Counted from the first letter of the stretch, positions 27,995 through 36,158 are shown. The stretch: DNA of 64,000 bases from Saccharomonospora xinjiangensis XJ-54 (GCF_000258175.1 NZ_JH636049.1:3573482-3637481); one strand, 5' to 3'. Numbers and translations are program-made. The notes: generated from the letters alone by a model not told the origin.

Positions 27995-29113
27995 GTGAGC
28001 AGGGCGCGGATCGGTGCCAGGGACTGGGCGATCGCCGTCGGTGTGGCCGCGACGCTGGTGGCCACCGGGTTGTCGGGGCAACCCCCGCCGACGGACATCG
28101 GGCCGCTGGGTTACGTGCCGCTGGCCGCAGGTGGCCTGACGCTGGCCGCGCGGCGCCGGATGCCGGTCGCCGTGCTGGTCGTGACCGGACTGTGCACGCT
28201 CGTTCATCAGCTTCTCGGTCTCGACGTGCCCGCCGTGGCGTACCTGTTCGCGGTGTACGCCGCCGTGCGGGCGGGGCACCGCATCGCCACGATCGCCGTG
28301 TCGGTGGGCATGCTCGCCGCTCTGCCGCTGGTGATCTTGGCCTCGCCCCAGCCGACCGAGGTGGGGGAGGCGTTGCTGCGTTCACGGGATGTCCTCGAAC
28401 TGGCCTGGCTGATCGCCGCGGGCGCGGCGGGCGAGGCACTGCGGCAGGCCGAGCGAAGGGCGGACGAGGCCGAACGCACCCGCGAGGAGGTCGCGCGGCG
28501 CCGCGCCAACGAGGAACGACTCCACATCGCACGTGAGTTGCACGACTCGCTCACCCACCAGATCTCCGTGATCAAGGTGCAGGCCGAGGTCGCCGTCCAT
28601 CTCGCCCGCAAACGCGGCGAGGAGGTACCGGACGCGCTGCTCGCGATCCGGGAAGCCGGTCGCGAGGCCGCCAGGGAACTGCGTGCGACGCTGGAAGCGT
28701 TGCGCGACGACGAACGGTCGTCACCGCACGGGATCGACGGGGTTCCGGACCTGCTGTGCAGGGCTCGCGCGGCCGGTCTCCGCGCCACGCTGACGATCGA
28801 AGGGAGAAGGGTCGAACTCCCGTCAACAGTGCAGAGTGCCGCTTACCGGATCGTTCAGGAGGCACTGACCAACGTCGCGCGCCACGCCGCGGCCACGACG
28901 GCTTCCGTCCACATCGAGTACAGCGCCGACGCCGTGGAGGTCAGGATCGACGACGACGGCAAGGCCACTGTGGACTCAGCTCCGGCTGCGGGCGTCGGGT
29001 TGCTCGGGATGCGCGAGCGGGTCACGGCCCTCGGTGGCCATCTGCGTGCCGAGCCACGTGCCGAGGGCGGCTTCACCGTCGCGGCACGGCTTCCCCTTGA
29101 GAGGGCGGCGTGA
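27995..29113 (+). CDS. NarL-type sensor histidine kinase
   Basis: A 372-residue membrane kinase. Four to five N-terminal helices (residues about 10-135) act as the sensor. The HisKA_3 dimerisation helix carries the phospho-histidine in ARELHDSLTHQISVIK (about residue 182), and the ATPase domain shows NVARHA and GVGLLGMRER boxes. GTG 27995 lies 6 nt after TAGGGT (27983-27988), a leaderless start. It overlaps the response-regulator gene by GTGA. The stimulus is unknown; the divergent small membrane protein is a possible partner. Confidence 0.95.
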   Translation: MSRARIGARDWAIAVGVAATLVATGLSGQPPPTDIGPLGYVPLAAGGLTLAARRRMPVAVLVVTGLCTLVHQLLGLDVPAVAYLFAVYAAVRAGHRIATIAVSVGMLAALPLVILASPQPTEVGEALLRSRDVLELAWLIAAGAAGEALRQAERRADEAERTREEVARRRANEERLHIARELHDSLTHQISVIKVQAEVAVHLARKRGEEVPDALLAIREAGREAARELRATLEALRDDERSSPHGIDGVPDLLCRARAAGLRATLTIEGRRVELPSTVQSAAYRIVQEALTNVARHAAATTASVHIEYSADAVEVRIDDDGKATVDSAPAAGVGLLGMRERVTALGGHLRAEPRAEGGFTVAARLPLERAA

Positions 29114-29775
29114 TCCGCGTTCTCCTCGTCGATGACCAGCCCCTCATTCGCAGCGGCTTTCGCGCGCTGCTCGATGTCGAGGACGACATCGAGGTGGTGG
29201 CGGAGGCAGCCGACGGCCGTGAGGGAGTCGAGCAGGCAAGGGCGCACCGTCCGGACATCGCTCTCATCGACGTTCAGATGCCCGTCATGGACGGCATCGA
29301 GGCCACTCGGCGAATCGCCGAGGACCCGGCGCTGTCGGGGGTGCGGGTCGTCATCCTGACCAACTACGGTCTCGACGAGTACGTGTTCGACGGATTGCGG
29401 GCAGGCGCGGCCGGGTTCCTCGTCAAGGACATCGAGCCGGAGGACTTCCTGCACGCCGTGCGCGTCGCCGCGCGGGGTGACGTCCTGCTCGCGCCGTCCA
29501 TCACACGGAAACTGATCGACCGTTACGTCAGCAGGGCGCCAGCCGCCACAGGTGTGGACGCCAGGCTCGCGCGGCTGACCAACCGGGAACGGGAGGTCGT
29601 CACGCTGGTCGCAGGCGGCCTGTCGAACGAGCAGATCGCCGACCGGCTCGTGATCAGCCCTCTGACCGCGAAAACCCACGTCAACAGGGCCATGACCAAG
29701 CTGCACGCCCGCGACCGCGCTCAACTCGTCATCGTCGCCTACGAATCCGGCCTTGTCGTACCCGGCGGCTCGTGA
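29110..29775 (+). CDS. NarL/LuxR-family response regulator
   Basis: A 221-residue regulator. The receiver domain (residues 1-120) has the acidic pair in LLVDDQPL, phospho-acceptor Asp in IDVQMPVMDG (about residue 54) and Lys in FLVKDIEPEDF. The C-terminal LuxR helix-turn-helix is LTNREREVVTLVAGGLSNEQ followed by IADRLVISPLTAKTHVNRAM. It is translationally coupled to the kinase. Targets are unknown. Confidence 0.95.
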   Translation: MIRVLLVDDQPLIRSGFRALLDVEDDIEVVAEAADGREGVEQARAHRPDIALIDVQMPVMDGIEATRRIAEDPALSGVRVVILTNYGLDEYVFDGLRAGAAGFLVKDIEPEDFLHAVRVAARGDVLLAPSITRKLIDRYVSRAPAATGVDARLARLTNREREVVTLVAGGLSNEQIADRLVISPLTAKTHVNRAMTKLHARDRAQLVIVAYESGLVVPGGS

Positions 29776-29835
29776 TCCGCGCGATGAGCCCCCGGCATGG
29801 GGACCGGTTGCCGAGTCGTGCTCCTGCTCACCCTC

Positions 29836-30981
29836 CTACGCGGCCGACGGCCTGCCCGCGCCCGCGTAGTTGTCGCCGGGCTTGCGGTAGTTGTGCACCT
29901 GCACGGCCTGGCCGAACGTCGGGGCGTCGATCATCTGGTTGTTGCCGATGTAGATGCCGACGTGGTGGATCTTCGTGTCGGGGTCGCCGAAGAAGATCAG
30001 GTCACCGAGGCGCAGCTCGTCGCCCCTCTTCACCAGCGGCACGCTGTGGTACTGGGTGTGCGCGGTGCGCATCATCGAGATACCGGCGCTGGCGTAGGCG
30101 GCTGTGGTGAGGCCGGAGCAGTCGAACCCGGCGTCGCCCTGCTCGGTGCCGTTGCCACCCCACACGTACGGCAGGCCGATCTTGTCGATGGCGAAGGTGA
30201 CCGCCTTCAAAGCCGCGGCGTCCGGTTTGGTGCGCTTCTCGCTCACGGTGCCGTACACGTTGGCCGTCGCGAGCACCCGGTGCAGGAACAGCGGCTCGTC
30301 CTGAAGCGCCGACACACCGGCCAGCCAGTCGTCGCCATCGGAGAGGTCTCTGCCGCCATCACACAGCGCCCTTCCGGCGGTCAGCGCGGCGTCGTCGATG
30401 TCTTGGATGTCGGGTGCGTCGCCGGTGGGGCTCGCCTTGAACCGGTTCCAGACCGAGGGCGCGAGCTGCAACGGCCCAGCCGCGCCGGGTTCGGAGATCA
30501 CCTTGTCGGCGAAGTCGCGTACCTCGACGGTGCCGATCGGTTCCGACATGCTCCCTTCGTCGGTGAGGCTGCCACCCTCGACGCGGCCGTGGTCCGTTGC
30601 GGTGCGGCCGACGCCGGCCAGGGTGACCCACGACAGGTTGCAGTCCGGCTCCTCGTCGGCGAGGGTCACCGTCGCCGACGCGTACGCGTACATCGCGGGG
30701 CGGGGGATGTCGAGCCAGCCCGCCACGTCGTCCACCCACGACTCGAAGATCACGCCTGGTGTGGCAGGCACCGAGGACGCCGGCGGTGCGCTGCTCGTGA
30801 CCGTCGATTCGACCGGCTGCGCCGACGACGTCCGGGGTCCGGGCGGCATCGCGGCGGCCGTGTCCCCGGTGTGCTGCGGGGTGTGCCGCAACGCCACCAC
30901 GAACACCCCGACGGCGACCACCGCCGCCGCGACAGCCGCGATCACCAGTCGTCTGCCCCGTACTCCGCCGCTCGCGCGCAT
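29836..30981 (-). CDS. Membrane-anchored NlpC/P60 peptidase with transglycosylase-like domain
   Basis: A 381-residue cell-wall enzyme. One N-terminal helix (LVIAAVAAAVVAVGVFVVAL) anchors it, then a Ser/Pro/Thr-rich linker. A lytic-transglycosylase-like region (ATVTLADEEPDCNLSWVTLA ... AAGPLQLAPSVWNRF, about residues 100-215) follows. The C-terminal NlpC/P60 domain has Cys in GFDCSGLTTAAY and His in KIHHVGIYIGNNQM. The combination suggests one protein attacking both glycan strands and stem peptides. In the first domain the catalytic Glu position appears atypical (SWVTLAGVGRTATDHG). ATG 30981 lies 6 nt after TATCCT (leaderless). Confidence 0.9.
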   Translation of the reverse strand: MRASGGVRGRRLVIAAVAAAVVAVGVFVVALRHTPQHTGDTAAAMPPGPRTSSAQPVESTVTSSAPPASSVPATPGVIFESWVDDVAGWLDIPRPAMYAYASATVTLADEEPDCNLSWVTLAGVGRTATDHGRVEGGSLTDEGSMSEPIGTVEVRDFADKVISEPGAAGPLQLAPSVWNRFKASPTGDAPDIQDIDDAALTAGRALCDGGRDLSDGDDWLAGVSALQDEPLFLHRVLATANVYGTVSEKRTKPDAAALKAVTFAIDKIGLPYVWGGNGTEQGDAGFDCSGLTTAAYASAGISMMRTAHTQYHSVPLVKRGDELRLGDLIFFGDPDTKIHHVGIYIGNNQMIDAPTFGQAVQVHNYRKPGDNYAGAGRPSAA

Positions 30982-31069
30982 GGGCACAGGATAAGCAGCA
31001 TTCGGCCACCGTGCGTGAGGAAGTGCCCCGCACGGGGGGTGGACGCCTCGCCCCGCGCGGGTGTCGTGC

Positions 31070-32041
31070 TCAGCGCATCGTGAGACGTTCCAGCAGAAAT
31101 GCGCGCAAGGCATCCAGATCGGTGTCCACGGCCGTGTGTACCGTGGTGCTTGCCGTTGTTGTGGTCGCGCCGTCGGTGTCGGCGCGCAACTCGGGCCGCC
31201 GCTGATCGACGACGGTCGCTCCGCGCGAAGGCCCGAACGAGGTCTCCACCGCGACGGGCACCGCTACGGTGCGCAGGATGCCCGGCCGGATCACCTCCGC
31301 GACCGCCACCGCGTCGTGGATCACCATTCCGTCCCAGCCCAGCGCCTTGCGGTAGTGGGCGAGGTAGTCGGGCGTCAGCGCCGTGAGCGCGGCCCCCACC
31401 GGGCCGGAGGCCGTCAGCGCGTCGAGCCATTCGAGGTCAACGGCGCAGCGGTAGGTGAGGTCCATCGGCACCAGCACGCACGGCACCTCGCCGCCCGTGA
31501 GCACACGGTGAGCAGCCTCGGGGTCGCTCCAGATGTTGAACTCGGCCGCAGCCGTGGTGTTGCCGTGCAGCAGAGCGCCGCCCATGATCACCACCCTGGC
31601 GATCTTGTGGTGCAGGTCGGGCCGGACGCTCAACAGCGACGCGATGTTGGTCAGCGGCCCGATGGGCGCGATCGTCACCGGCTCGTCGGACTGTTCGAGC
31701 AGCCGCGACAGCAACCACACTGCGCCTCCTGCCTCGACAGGGCGTTCGGCCTCGGGCAGGGCAGCGGAGCGGCCGGAGAGTCCGTCGGCGCCGTGCGCGT
31801 AGCGAGCGCGGTGAGGATGTTCGTGCACGAGAGGGCGGGCAGCGCCCTGCGCGACCGGCACGTCGCCGCGCTTGCACAGCGCGAGCAGCCGCCGCGCGTT
31901 ACGGGTGGTGGTCTCGACGCCGACATTGCCGAAGACCGTGGTCACGCCCAGTAGGTCCACATCGTCGCTCAACGCTGCGAGCGCGATGGCGAAGGCGTCG
32001 TCAACGCCGGGGTCGGTGTCGATGATGAGCTTGGTCGTCAC
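31070..32041 (-). CDS. Inosine/uridine-preferring nucleoside hydrolase
   Basis: A 323-residue nucleoside hydrolase cleaving ribonucleosides to ribose and base for salvage. The Ca-binding signature DTDPGVDD is at residues 7-14, TTVFGNVGVE follows, and EFNIWSDPEAAHRVL and HDAVAVAEVI carry further pocket residues. GTG 32041 has AGGGAG 8-9 nt upstream and VTTKLIIDTDPG is the natural start. GTG 32077 would add 12 residues. A Thr-rich stretch (TDGATTTTASTTVHT) near the C-terminus is unusual. Confidence 0.92.
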   Translation of the reverse strand: MTTKLIIDTDPGVDDAFAIALAALSDDVDLLGVTTVFGNVGVETTTRNARRLLALCKRGDVPVAQGAARPLVHEHPHRARYAHGADGLSGRSAALPEAERPVEAGGAVWLLSRLLEQSDEPVTIAPIGPLTNIASLLSVRPDLHHKIARVVIMGGALLHGNTTAAAEFNIWSDPEAAHRVLTGGEVPCVLVPMDLTYRCAVDLEWLDALTASGPVGAALTALTPDYLAHYRKALGWDGMVIHDAVAVAEVIRPGILRTVAVPVAVETSFGPSRGATVVDQRRPELRADTDGATTTTASTTVHTAVDTDLDALRAFLLERLTMR

Positions 32042-32091
32042 GTGCCGCACTCCCTCGTTTTCCGGTGCGACAGACACGCTACCGTCACCAT

Positions 32092-32853
32092 ATGACGTCG
32101 ATGTGGGGTTCTCCCGTGCTCTCGCGGGCGCAGGCGTGGCGCAAGGCGCGGCGCGATCCCCGGCAGGCGCGGTTCCTCACGGCGGCCTCGCTGCGCTGGG
32201 TATGGCGCAATCGCGCCTTCACCCCGTGGTATCTGGTGCGTTACTGGCGGCTGCTGAAGTTCCGCATCGCGAACCCGCACATCGTGCTCAGGGGCATGGT
32301 GTTCCTCGGCCGCGACGTCGAGATCCACTGCCGCCCCGGATACGGCCGCCTCGAGATCGGGCGGTGGGTGCACATCGGCGACGGCAACGCCATCCGCTGC
32401 CATGAGGGTTCGTTGCGCATCGGCGACAAGGTCGTGTTCGGCAGGCAGAACGTCGTGAACACCTACCTCGACATCGAGATCGGGGCCGCCACGCTCGTCG
32501 CGGACTGGGTCTACATCTGCGACTTCGACCACGTCACCACCGACATCACTCTGCCGATCAAGGATCAGGGCATCGTGAAGTCGCCCGTACGCATCGGTCC
32601 CGACACGTGGATCGGCACGAAGGTGTCGGTGCTGCGAGGCACCCGGGTCGGAAGGGGTTGTGTGCTGGGAGCGCATGCCGTGGTGCGTGGCGACATCGCC
32701 GACTACGGCATCGCGGTGGGCTCGCCTGCCAGGGTGGTGCGCGACCGGAGGGCCGACTACGAGGCCGACGCCGAGCGACGCGAAGCCGTGAAGGACATGG
32801 CGCGCAAGGCGAACAAAGCCCTGAAGAAGACGCTCGGCGAGCCCGAGCCCTGA
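32092..32853 (+). CDS. Left-handed beta-helix (hexapeptide) acyltransferase
   Basis: A 253-residue protein with hexapeptide repeats (IGRWVHIGDGNAIRC, IEIGAATLVADWVYICDFDH, VRIGPDTWIGTKVSVLRGTR, VGRGCVLGAHAVVRGDI) that form a left-handed beta-helix, and the closing GIAVGSPARVVRDR motif of sugar or antibiotic O-acetyltransferases. The histidine in CDFDH is a likely catalytic residue. ATG 32092 lies 6 nt after TACCGT (32080-32085), leaderless. The acceptor is unknown, probably a cell-surface sugar. Its stop is followed within 2 bp by the first 21-bp repeat array. Confidence 0.9.
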   Translation: MTSMWGSPVLSRAQAWRKARRDPRQARFLTAASLRWVWRNRAFTPWYLVRYWRLLKFRIANPHIVLRGMVFLGRDVEIHCRPGYGRLEIGRWVHIGDGNAIRCHEGSLRIGDKVVFGRQNVVNTYLDIEIGAATLVADWVYICDFDHVTTDITLPIKDQGIVKSPVRIGPDTWIGTKVSVLRGTRVGRGCVLGAHAVVRGDIADYGIAVGSPARVVRDRRADYEADAERREAVKDMARKANKALKKTLGEPEP

Positions 32854-32855
32854 CC

Positions 32856-33066
32856 GAGACGCATGGTGCCGTGTCCTCAGTCTGTGCACGGGTGTTTGCA
32901 GTTTGTGCACGGGTGCTCGCATCGCACGGCGCAGACACGCGTGCAGGAAGTGCGGACACGAGACGCATCGTGCCGTGTCCTCAGTCTGTGCACGGGTGTT
33001 TGCAGTGTGGGAACGACGTCCGTACACGAAGTGCCAACATGCGTGGGAGAACTGCGGACACGGTGG
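32856..33066. repeat. 21-bp-period repeat array A
   Basis: Units of 21 bp in both orientations fill this convergent gap. Direct units (consensus start GTGCGGACACGCGTGC) are at 32929-32949, 32950-32970, 33010-33030, 33031-33051. Inverted units are at 32878-32898, 32899-32919 and again from 32982. A 46-bp block at 32856-32901 recurs at 32960-33005 with one mismatch. GGACACG (32954-32960) and CGTGTCC (32974-32980) form a hairpin. Every frame is open because 21 is a multiple of three, producing false heptad proteins. The same family occurs at 35935-36158. Confidence 0.85.
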
Positions 33067-33654
33067 TCAGTGGCGTGGGGCCTGCCTGGTTCTGATGTGC
33101 GCTCGTTCCCCCTGCTTGCCGAACAGGCTGAGCACTTCGACGCTGCCCCGGCCCGTCGAACCGAACCAGTGCGGGTGCTGGGTGTCGAACTCGGCGACCT
33201 CCCCCGGACCGAGCACCACGTCGTAGTCACCGAGCACGAGCCGCAGCCGTCCGCTGAGCACGTAGAGCCACTCGTACCCGGTGTGGGTGCGGGGGAACGG
33301 CTCGCACTCGCGCGCGGGAATCGTCAGCTTGTACGCCTTGGGCTCTCCCTGAGTCCTTGACAACGGCACGATGACGCGGCCTTGCGCCCTCCTCGGTTTC
33401 TGCGGCATGCGCGGATCGACGATGCTCGGCGCGGCGACGATCTCGTCGAGTGGCACCGCGAGGGCGGCCGCGATCGGCAACAGCAGTTCGAGACTCGGCC
33501 TACGGTGGCCGGTTTCGAGCCGGGACAGTGTGCTCTTCGAGACGCCCGTGCGGCGGCTCAGTTCGGTGAGGGAGACGTTCCTCTTCTCCCTCACCCGGCG
33601 CAGACGAGGGCCGATCTGGTCCAGGGTCGCGTCGATCGCGGGATGCGGCTGCAT
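33067..33654 (-). CDS. XRE-family regulator with C-terminal cupin
   Basis: A 195-residue regulator: an N-terminal Cro/XRE helix-turn-helix (about residues 16-70, VSLTELSRRTGVSKSTLSRL) and a C-terminal RmlC-like cupin (HTGYEWLYVLSGRLRLVLGD, VLGPGEVAEFDTQHPHWFG) that could sense a small molecule. ATG 33654 was chosen as start of MQPHPAIDATLDQIGPRL. It is divergent from the oxidoreductase-MFS operon and is its likely regulator. Its 3' end borders repeat array A. Confidence 0.9.
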   Translation of the reverse strand: MQPHPAIDATLDQIGPRLRRVREKRNVSLTELSRRTGVSKSTLSRLETGHRRPSLELLLPIAAALAVPLDEIVAAPSIVDPRMPQKPRRAQGRVIVPLSRTQGEPKAYKLTIPARECEPFPRTHTGYEWLYVLSGRLRLVLGDYDVVLGPGEVAEFDTQHPHWFGSTGRGSVEVLSLFGKQGERAHIRTRQAPRH

Positions 33655-33686
33655 GGGTGCCAGGACAGCAGGCTGTTCCGGTTTTG

Positions 33687-33700
33687 GCAACGTTCGTTGC
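33687..33700. promoter_or_regulatory. Candidate XRE operator
   Basis: GCAACG-TT-CGTTGC is a perfect 14-bp palindrome in the 90-bp divergent gap between the XRE gene and the oxidoreductase operon. It is the only strong dyad there and a natural binding site for the regulator. Confidence 0.5.
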
Positions 33701-33744
33701 TGCTTTGTCCCGAGATCGGCCACCGTCGTCCACCGGAGGTGACA

Positions 33745-34707
33745 GTGGTGGACAACCATCGTGATGTTGTGATTATCGGAGCCGGTGCCGCCGGTCTGAG
33801 CGCAGGGCTGGTTCTCGCGCGTGCTCAGGCCGACGTGGTGGTGGTCGATGAGGGAAAACCCAGGAACGCGCCGGCCGCGCACATGCACGGATTCCTCTCC
33901 CGTGACGGCGTGGCTCCCTCGGAGTTCCTGGCGAAAGGACGGGAGGAACTCGCCCGGTACGGCGGCGATCTGATCGGGGCACGGGTCGTCGAGGCGACCA
34001 GGGCGGACAGCGGGTTCACCGTCGTGCTGGACACAGGCGCGATCATCCACGCCCGCGCCGTGCTGGTCGCCACGGGATTGACCGACGAGCTGCCCGAGAT
34101 CGAGGGCGTCCGTGAGCGGTGGGGGTCGGAGGTCCACCACTGCCCGCACTGCCACGGGCACGAGGTGCGGGGACGCGGACTGGTGGTCATCGGCGGCGAG
34201 GTGCTCGCCGGGACCCTTCACCAGGCCGCTCTGCTGCGCCGATTCAGCAACAGGGTGACCCTGTGCCCGCACAGAACGGACGTCTCCGAGGACGACCGCG
34301 CCCGCCTGCGCGCGTTCGGCGTCCGGATCGTGGACGGCATCGTCACCCGGCTCGTGGGCGATGACAGCGGTGGCGGTCGGTTGATCGGGGTCGAACTCGC
34401 CGACGGCTCGGTGCGGGAGTGCGACGCGGTGTTCGTCGCGCCACGACCATGCCCGAACGACGCGGTGCTTCGCGCACTCGGCTGCGCGTCCGACGACGTC
34501 ACGGGGTGGGTGGCGGCCGACGCGACCGGAGCGACGAGCGTGCCGGGTGTCTGGGCAGCGGGCAATGTGATCAATCCCCGCGCACAGGTGATCACGGCGG
34601 CCGGCCAGGCCTCGGCCACCGCGATCGCGATCACCGCCTGGCTGCTCGACGGCGATGTCACCGCCGCTGCGGTGAGGGCGGAAACGAGCGGGCAGGAGCG
34701 CCGATGA
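33745..34707 (+). CDS. FAD/NAD(P) oxidoreductase, thioredoxin-reductase/dithiol-oxidase-like (CPHC)
   Basis: A 320-residue low-molecular-weight thioredoxin-reductase-type flavoprotein. FAD site: VVIIGAGAAGLSAGLVLAR; NADPH-type site GLVVIGGEVLAG; redox pair CPHCHGHEV (about residues 133-141); C-terminal GVWAAGNVINP FAD segment. CPxCHG is closer to the dithiol oxidases GliT, HlmI and DepH than to CATC of TrxB. The enzyme may oxidise a dithiol metabolite rather than thioredoxin. GGAGG (33735-33739) precedes GTG 33745; GTG 33748 is also possible. It overlaps the MFS gene by ATGA. Confidence 0.85.
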   Translation: MVDNHRDVVIIGAGAAGLSAGLVLARAQADVVVVDEGKPRNAPAAHMHGFLSRDGVAPSEFLAKGREELARYGGDLIGARVVEATRADSGFTVVLDTGAIIHARAVLVATGLTDELPEIEGVRERWGSEVHHCPHCHGHEVRGRGLVVIGGEVLAGTLHQAALLRRFSNRVTLCPHRTDVSEDDRARLRAFGVRIVDGIVTRLVGDDSGGGRLIGVELADGSVRECDAVFVAPRPCPNDAVLRALGCASDDVTGWVAADATGATSVPGVWAAGNVINPRAQVITAAGQASATAIAITAWLLDGDVTAAAVRAETSGQERR

Positions 34708-35897
34708 CTGTCGAGACCGCACCACGTTCCGGCCTTCGCGGGCGGCTGCTGCCGCTCGGGGTGTATCTGCTGTCGTTCAGCCTGTTCGCCATGGGCAGTG
34801 CGGAGTTCCTGCTCGCCGGTGTGCTTCCGGAGGTGGCGGCCGACATCGGGTTGAGCCTCGCCACGGCAGGTGGGCTGATCACCGCGTTCGCCGTCGGGGT
34901 GGTGATCGGCGGCCCTCCGTTCGCCGTCCTCAGCCTGCGCTGGCCTCGCCGCACTGCCCTTGTGCTGACGCAGCTCGTTTTCGCCGGTGCCATCGCGGCA
35001 GGGATGCTCACCGGCGGGTACACGGCGCTGATGGTGACCCGCTTCGTCGCCGGAGTGGCTTATGCGGGCTTCTTCGCCGTCGCGGCCGTCACCGCCGTCG
35101 GGCTGGTCCCTCCCGACCGCGCCGCCCGTGCCTCAGGCGTCGTGGTCAGCGGGCTCAGCCTGGCCATGATCCTCGGCGGACCGGCAGGAACGTTGATCGG
35201 CTACCGCGTGGGCTGGGAGGGAGGTTTCTGGCTCGTCGTGGCGCTCACCCTCGCAGGCGCTGTTGCCGTCGCCGTCGCGATGCCCCGCACCGCAGCCGGG
35301 ACCGACTCCGACGTGAGGCGTGAACTCCGCGCGATGCGGCGACCGCGACTGTGGCTCGTCTACGCGGCCACGCTGCTGAGCACGGCGTCGTACATGATCA
35401 CGTTCAACTATCTCGCCGAGATTCTGACCGGCGTGACCGGCGTTCCTGAGATGTGGATCGCGGCCGTCCTCGTACTGTTCGGAGTCGGCGCGTACATCGG
35501 GCTGGCCATCGGAGGGCGCATCGCCGACCGGCGACCCCACCACGCCCTCATCGTGGGATCACTCGGGATCGCGGGCTGCTCGGTGTCGATCGCTCTGCTC
35601 GCCGAGCATACGATCGCGGTGGTTCCGCTCGTCTTGCTGCTCGGGGTGGCGGGCTTCGTGCTTAACCCCGCCGTGTACGGGCGGGTGTTCACCATCGCCG
35701 CCGACGCGCCCACTCTGGCCGGCGCGACCACGGTGTCGGCCTTCCAACTCGGCATCAGCGTTGTGCCGCTCCTGGCGGGTGCCGCGTTGAGTGCCGGAGC
35801 GCCCAGCACGGCCGTCGCGTGGATCGGCGCGGGGCTCGCGGCGCTCACCGTCCCCGTTGTCCTCGCCGAGCGTGCCGCGAAGGGGCAGACGGTCTGA
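34704..35897 (+). CDS. MFS transporter (AraJ/Cmx-type drug:H+ antiporter-like)
   Basis: A 397-residue, 12-helix major facilitator. MGSAEFLLAGVLPEVAADIG in helix 1 and the following loop is characteristic of the AraJ/YdhP/chloramphenicol-resistance exporter group. RFVAGVAYAGFFAV and SGLSLAMILGGPAGTLIGYR follow the antiporter motif C logic. ATG 34704 overlaps the oxidoreductase stop, with GGCAGGAG before it. Together with that enzyme it suggests export of an oxidised small molecule under XRE control. Its 3' end borders repeat array B. Confidence 0.92.
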   Translation: MTVETAPRSGLRGRLLPLGVYLLSFSLFAMGSAEFLLAGVLPEVAADIGLSLATAGGLITAFAVGVVIGGPPFAVLSLRWPRRTALVLTQLVFAGAIAAGMLTGGYTALMVTRFVAGVAYAGFFAVAAVTAVGLVPPDRAARASGVVVSGLSLAMILGGPAGTLIGYRVGWEGGFWLVVALTLAGAVAVAVAMPRTAAGTDSDVRRELRAMRRPRLWLVYAATLLSTASYMITFNYLAEILTGVTGVPEMWIAAVLVLFGVGAYIGLAIGGRIADRRPHHALIVGSLGIAGCSVSIALLAEHTIAVVPLVLLLGVAGFVLNPAVYGRVFTIAADAPTLAGATTVSAFQLGISVVPLLAGAALSAGAPSTAVAWIGAGLAALTVPVVLAERAAKGQTV

Positions 35898-35934
35898 ATG
35901 GACCAGGCCCGCAGGCTGCCGGTGTGGGTGCAGC

Positions 35935-36158
35935 CTGCGGACCGGCGTACGAGAAGTGCAGACACGCGTGCAGGAGGTGCGGACACGAGACGCGGGGTGT
36001 CGTGTCCGCAGTCTGTGTGCGGGTGTTTGCACTTCGCGGCGCGGGCACGCATGCGGAAAGTGCGGACCGGCGTACGAGAAGTGCGGACACGCGTGCAGGA
36101 GGTGCAGACACGCGTGCAGGAGGTGCGGACACGCGTGCGGGAAGTGCGGACACGGCTG
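35935..36158. repeat. 21-bp-period repeat array B
   Basis: Direct 21-bp units start at 35935, 35956, 35977, 36039 (diverged), 36060, 36081, 36102, 36123 and 36144, exactly in register. Consensus is GTGCGGACACGCGTGCAGGAG with a CACGCGTG palindrome inside. Between 36000 and 36031 lies an inverted stretch, and GCGGACACGA (35979-35988) pairs perfectly with TCGTGTCCGC (36000-36009). A 36-bp block (35958-35993) equals 32931-32966 of array A with one mismatch, in the same orientation. The array fills the convergent gap between the MFS gene and ramB. Confidence 0.85.

Noticed and set aside
32856..36158. The two repeat arrays as CRISPR
   Set aside because: Units are contiguous 21-mers with no unique spacers between them, occur in both orientations, and no cas genes are present.
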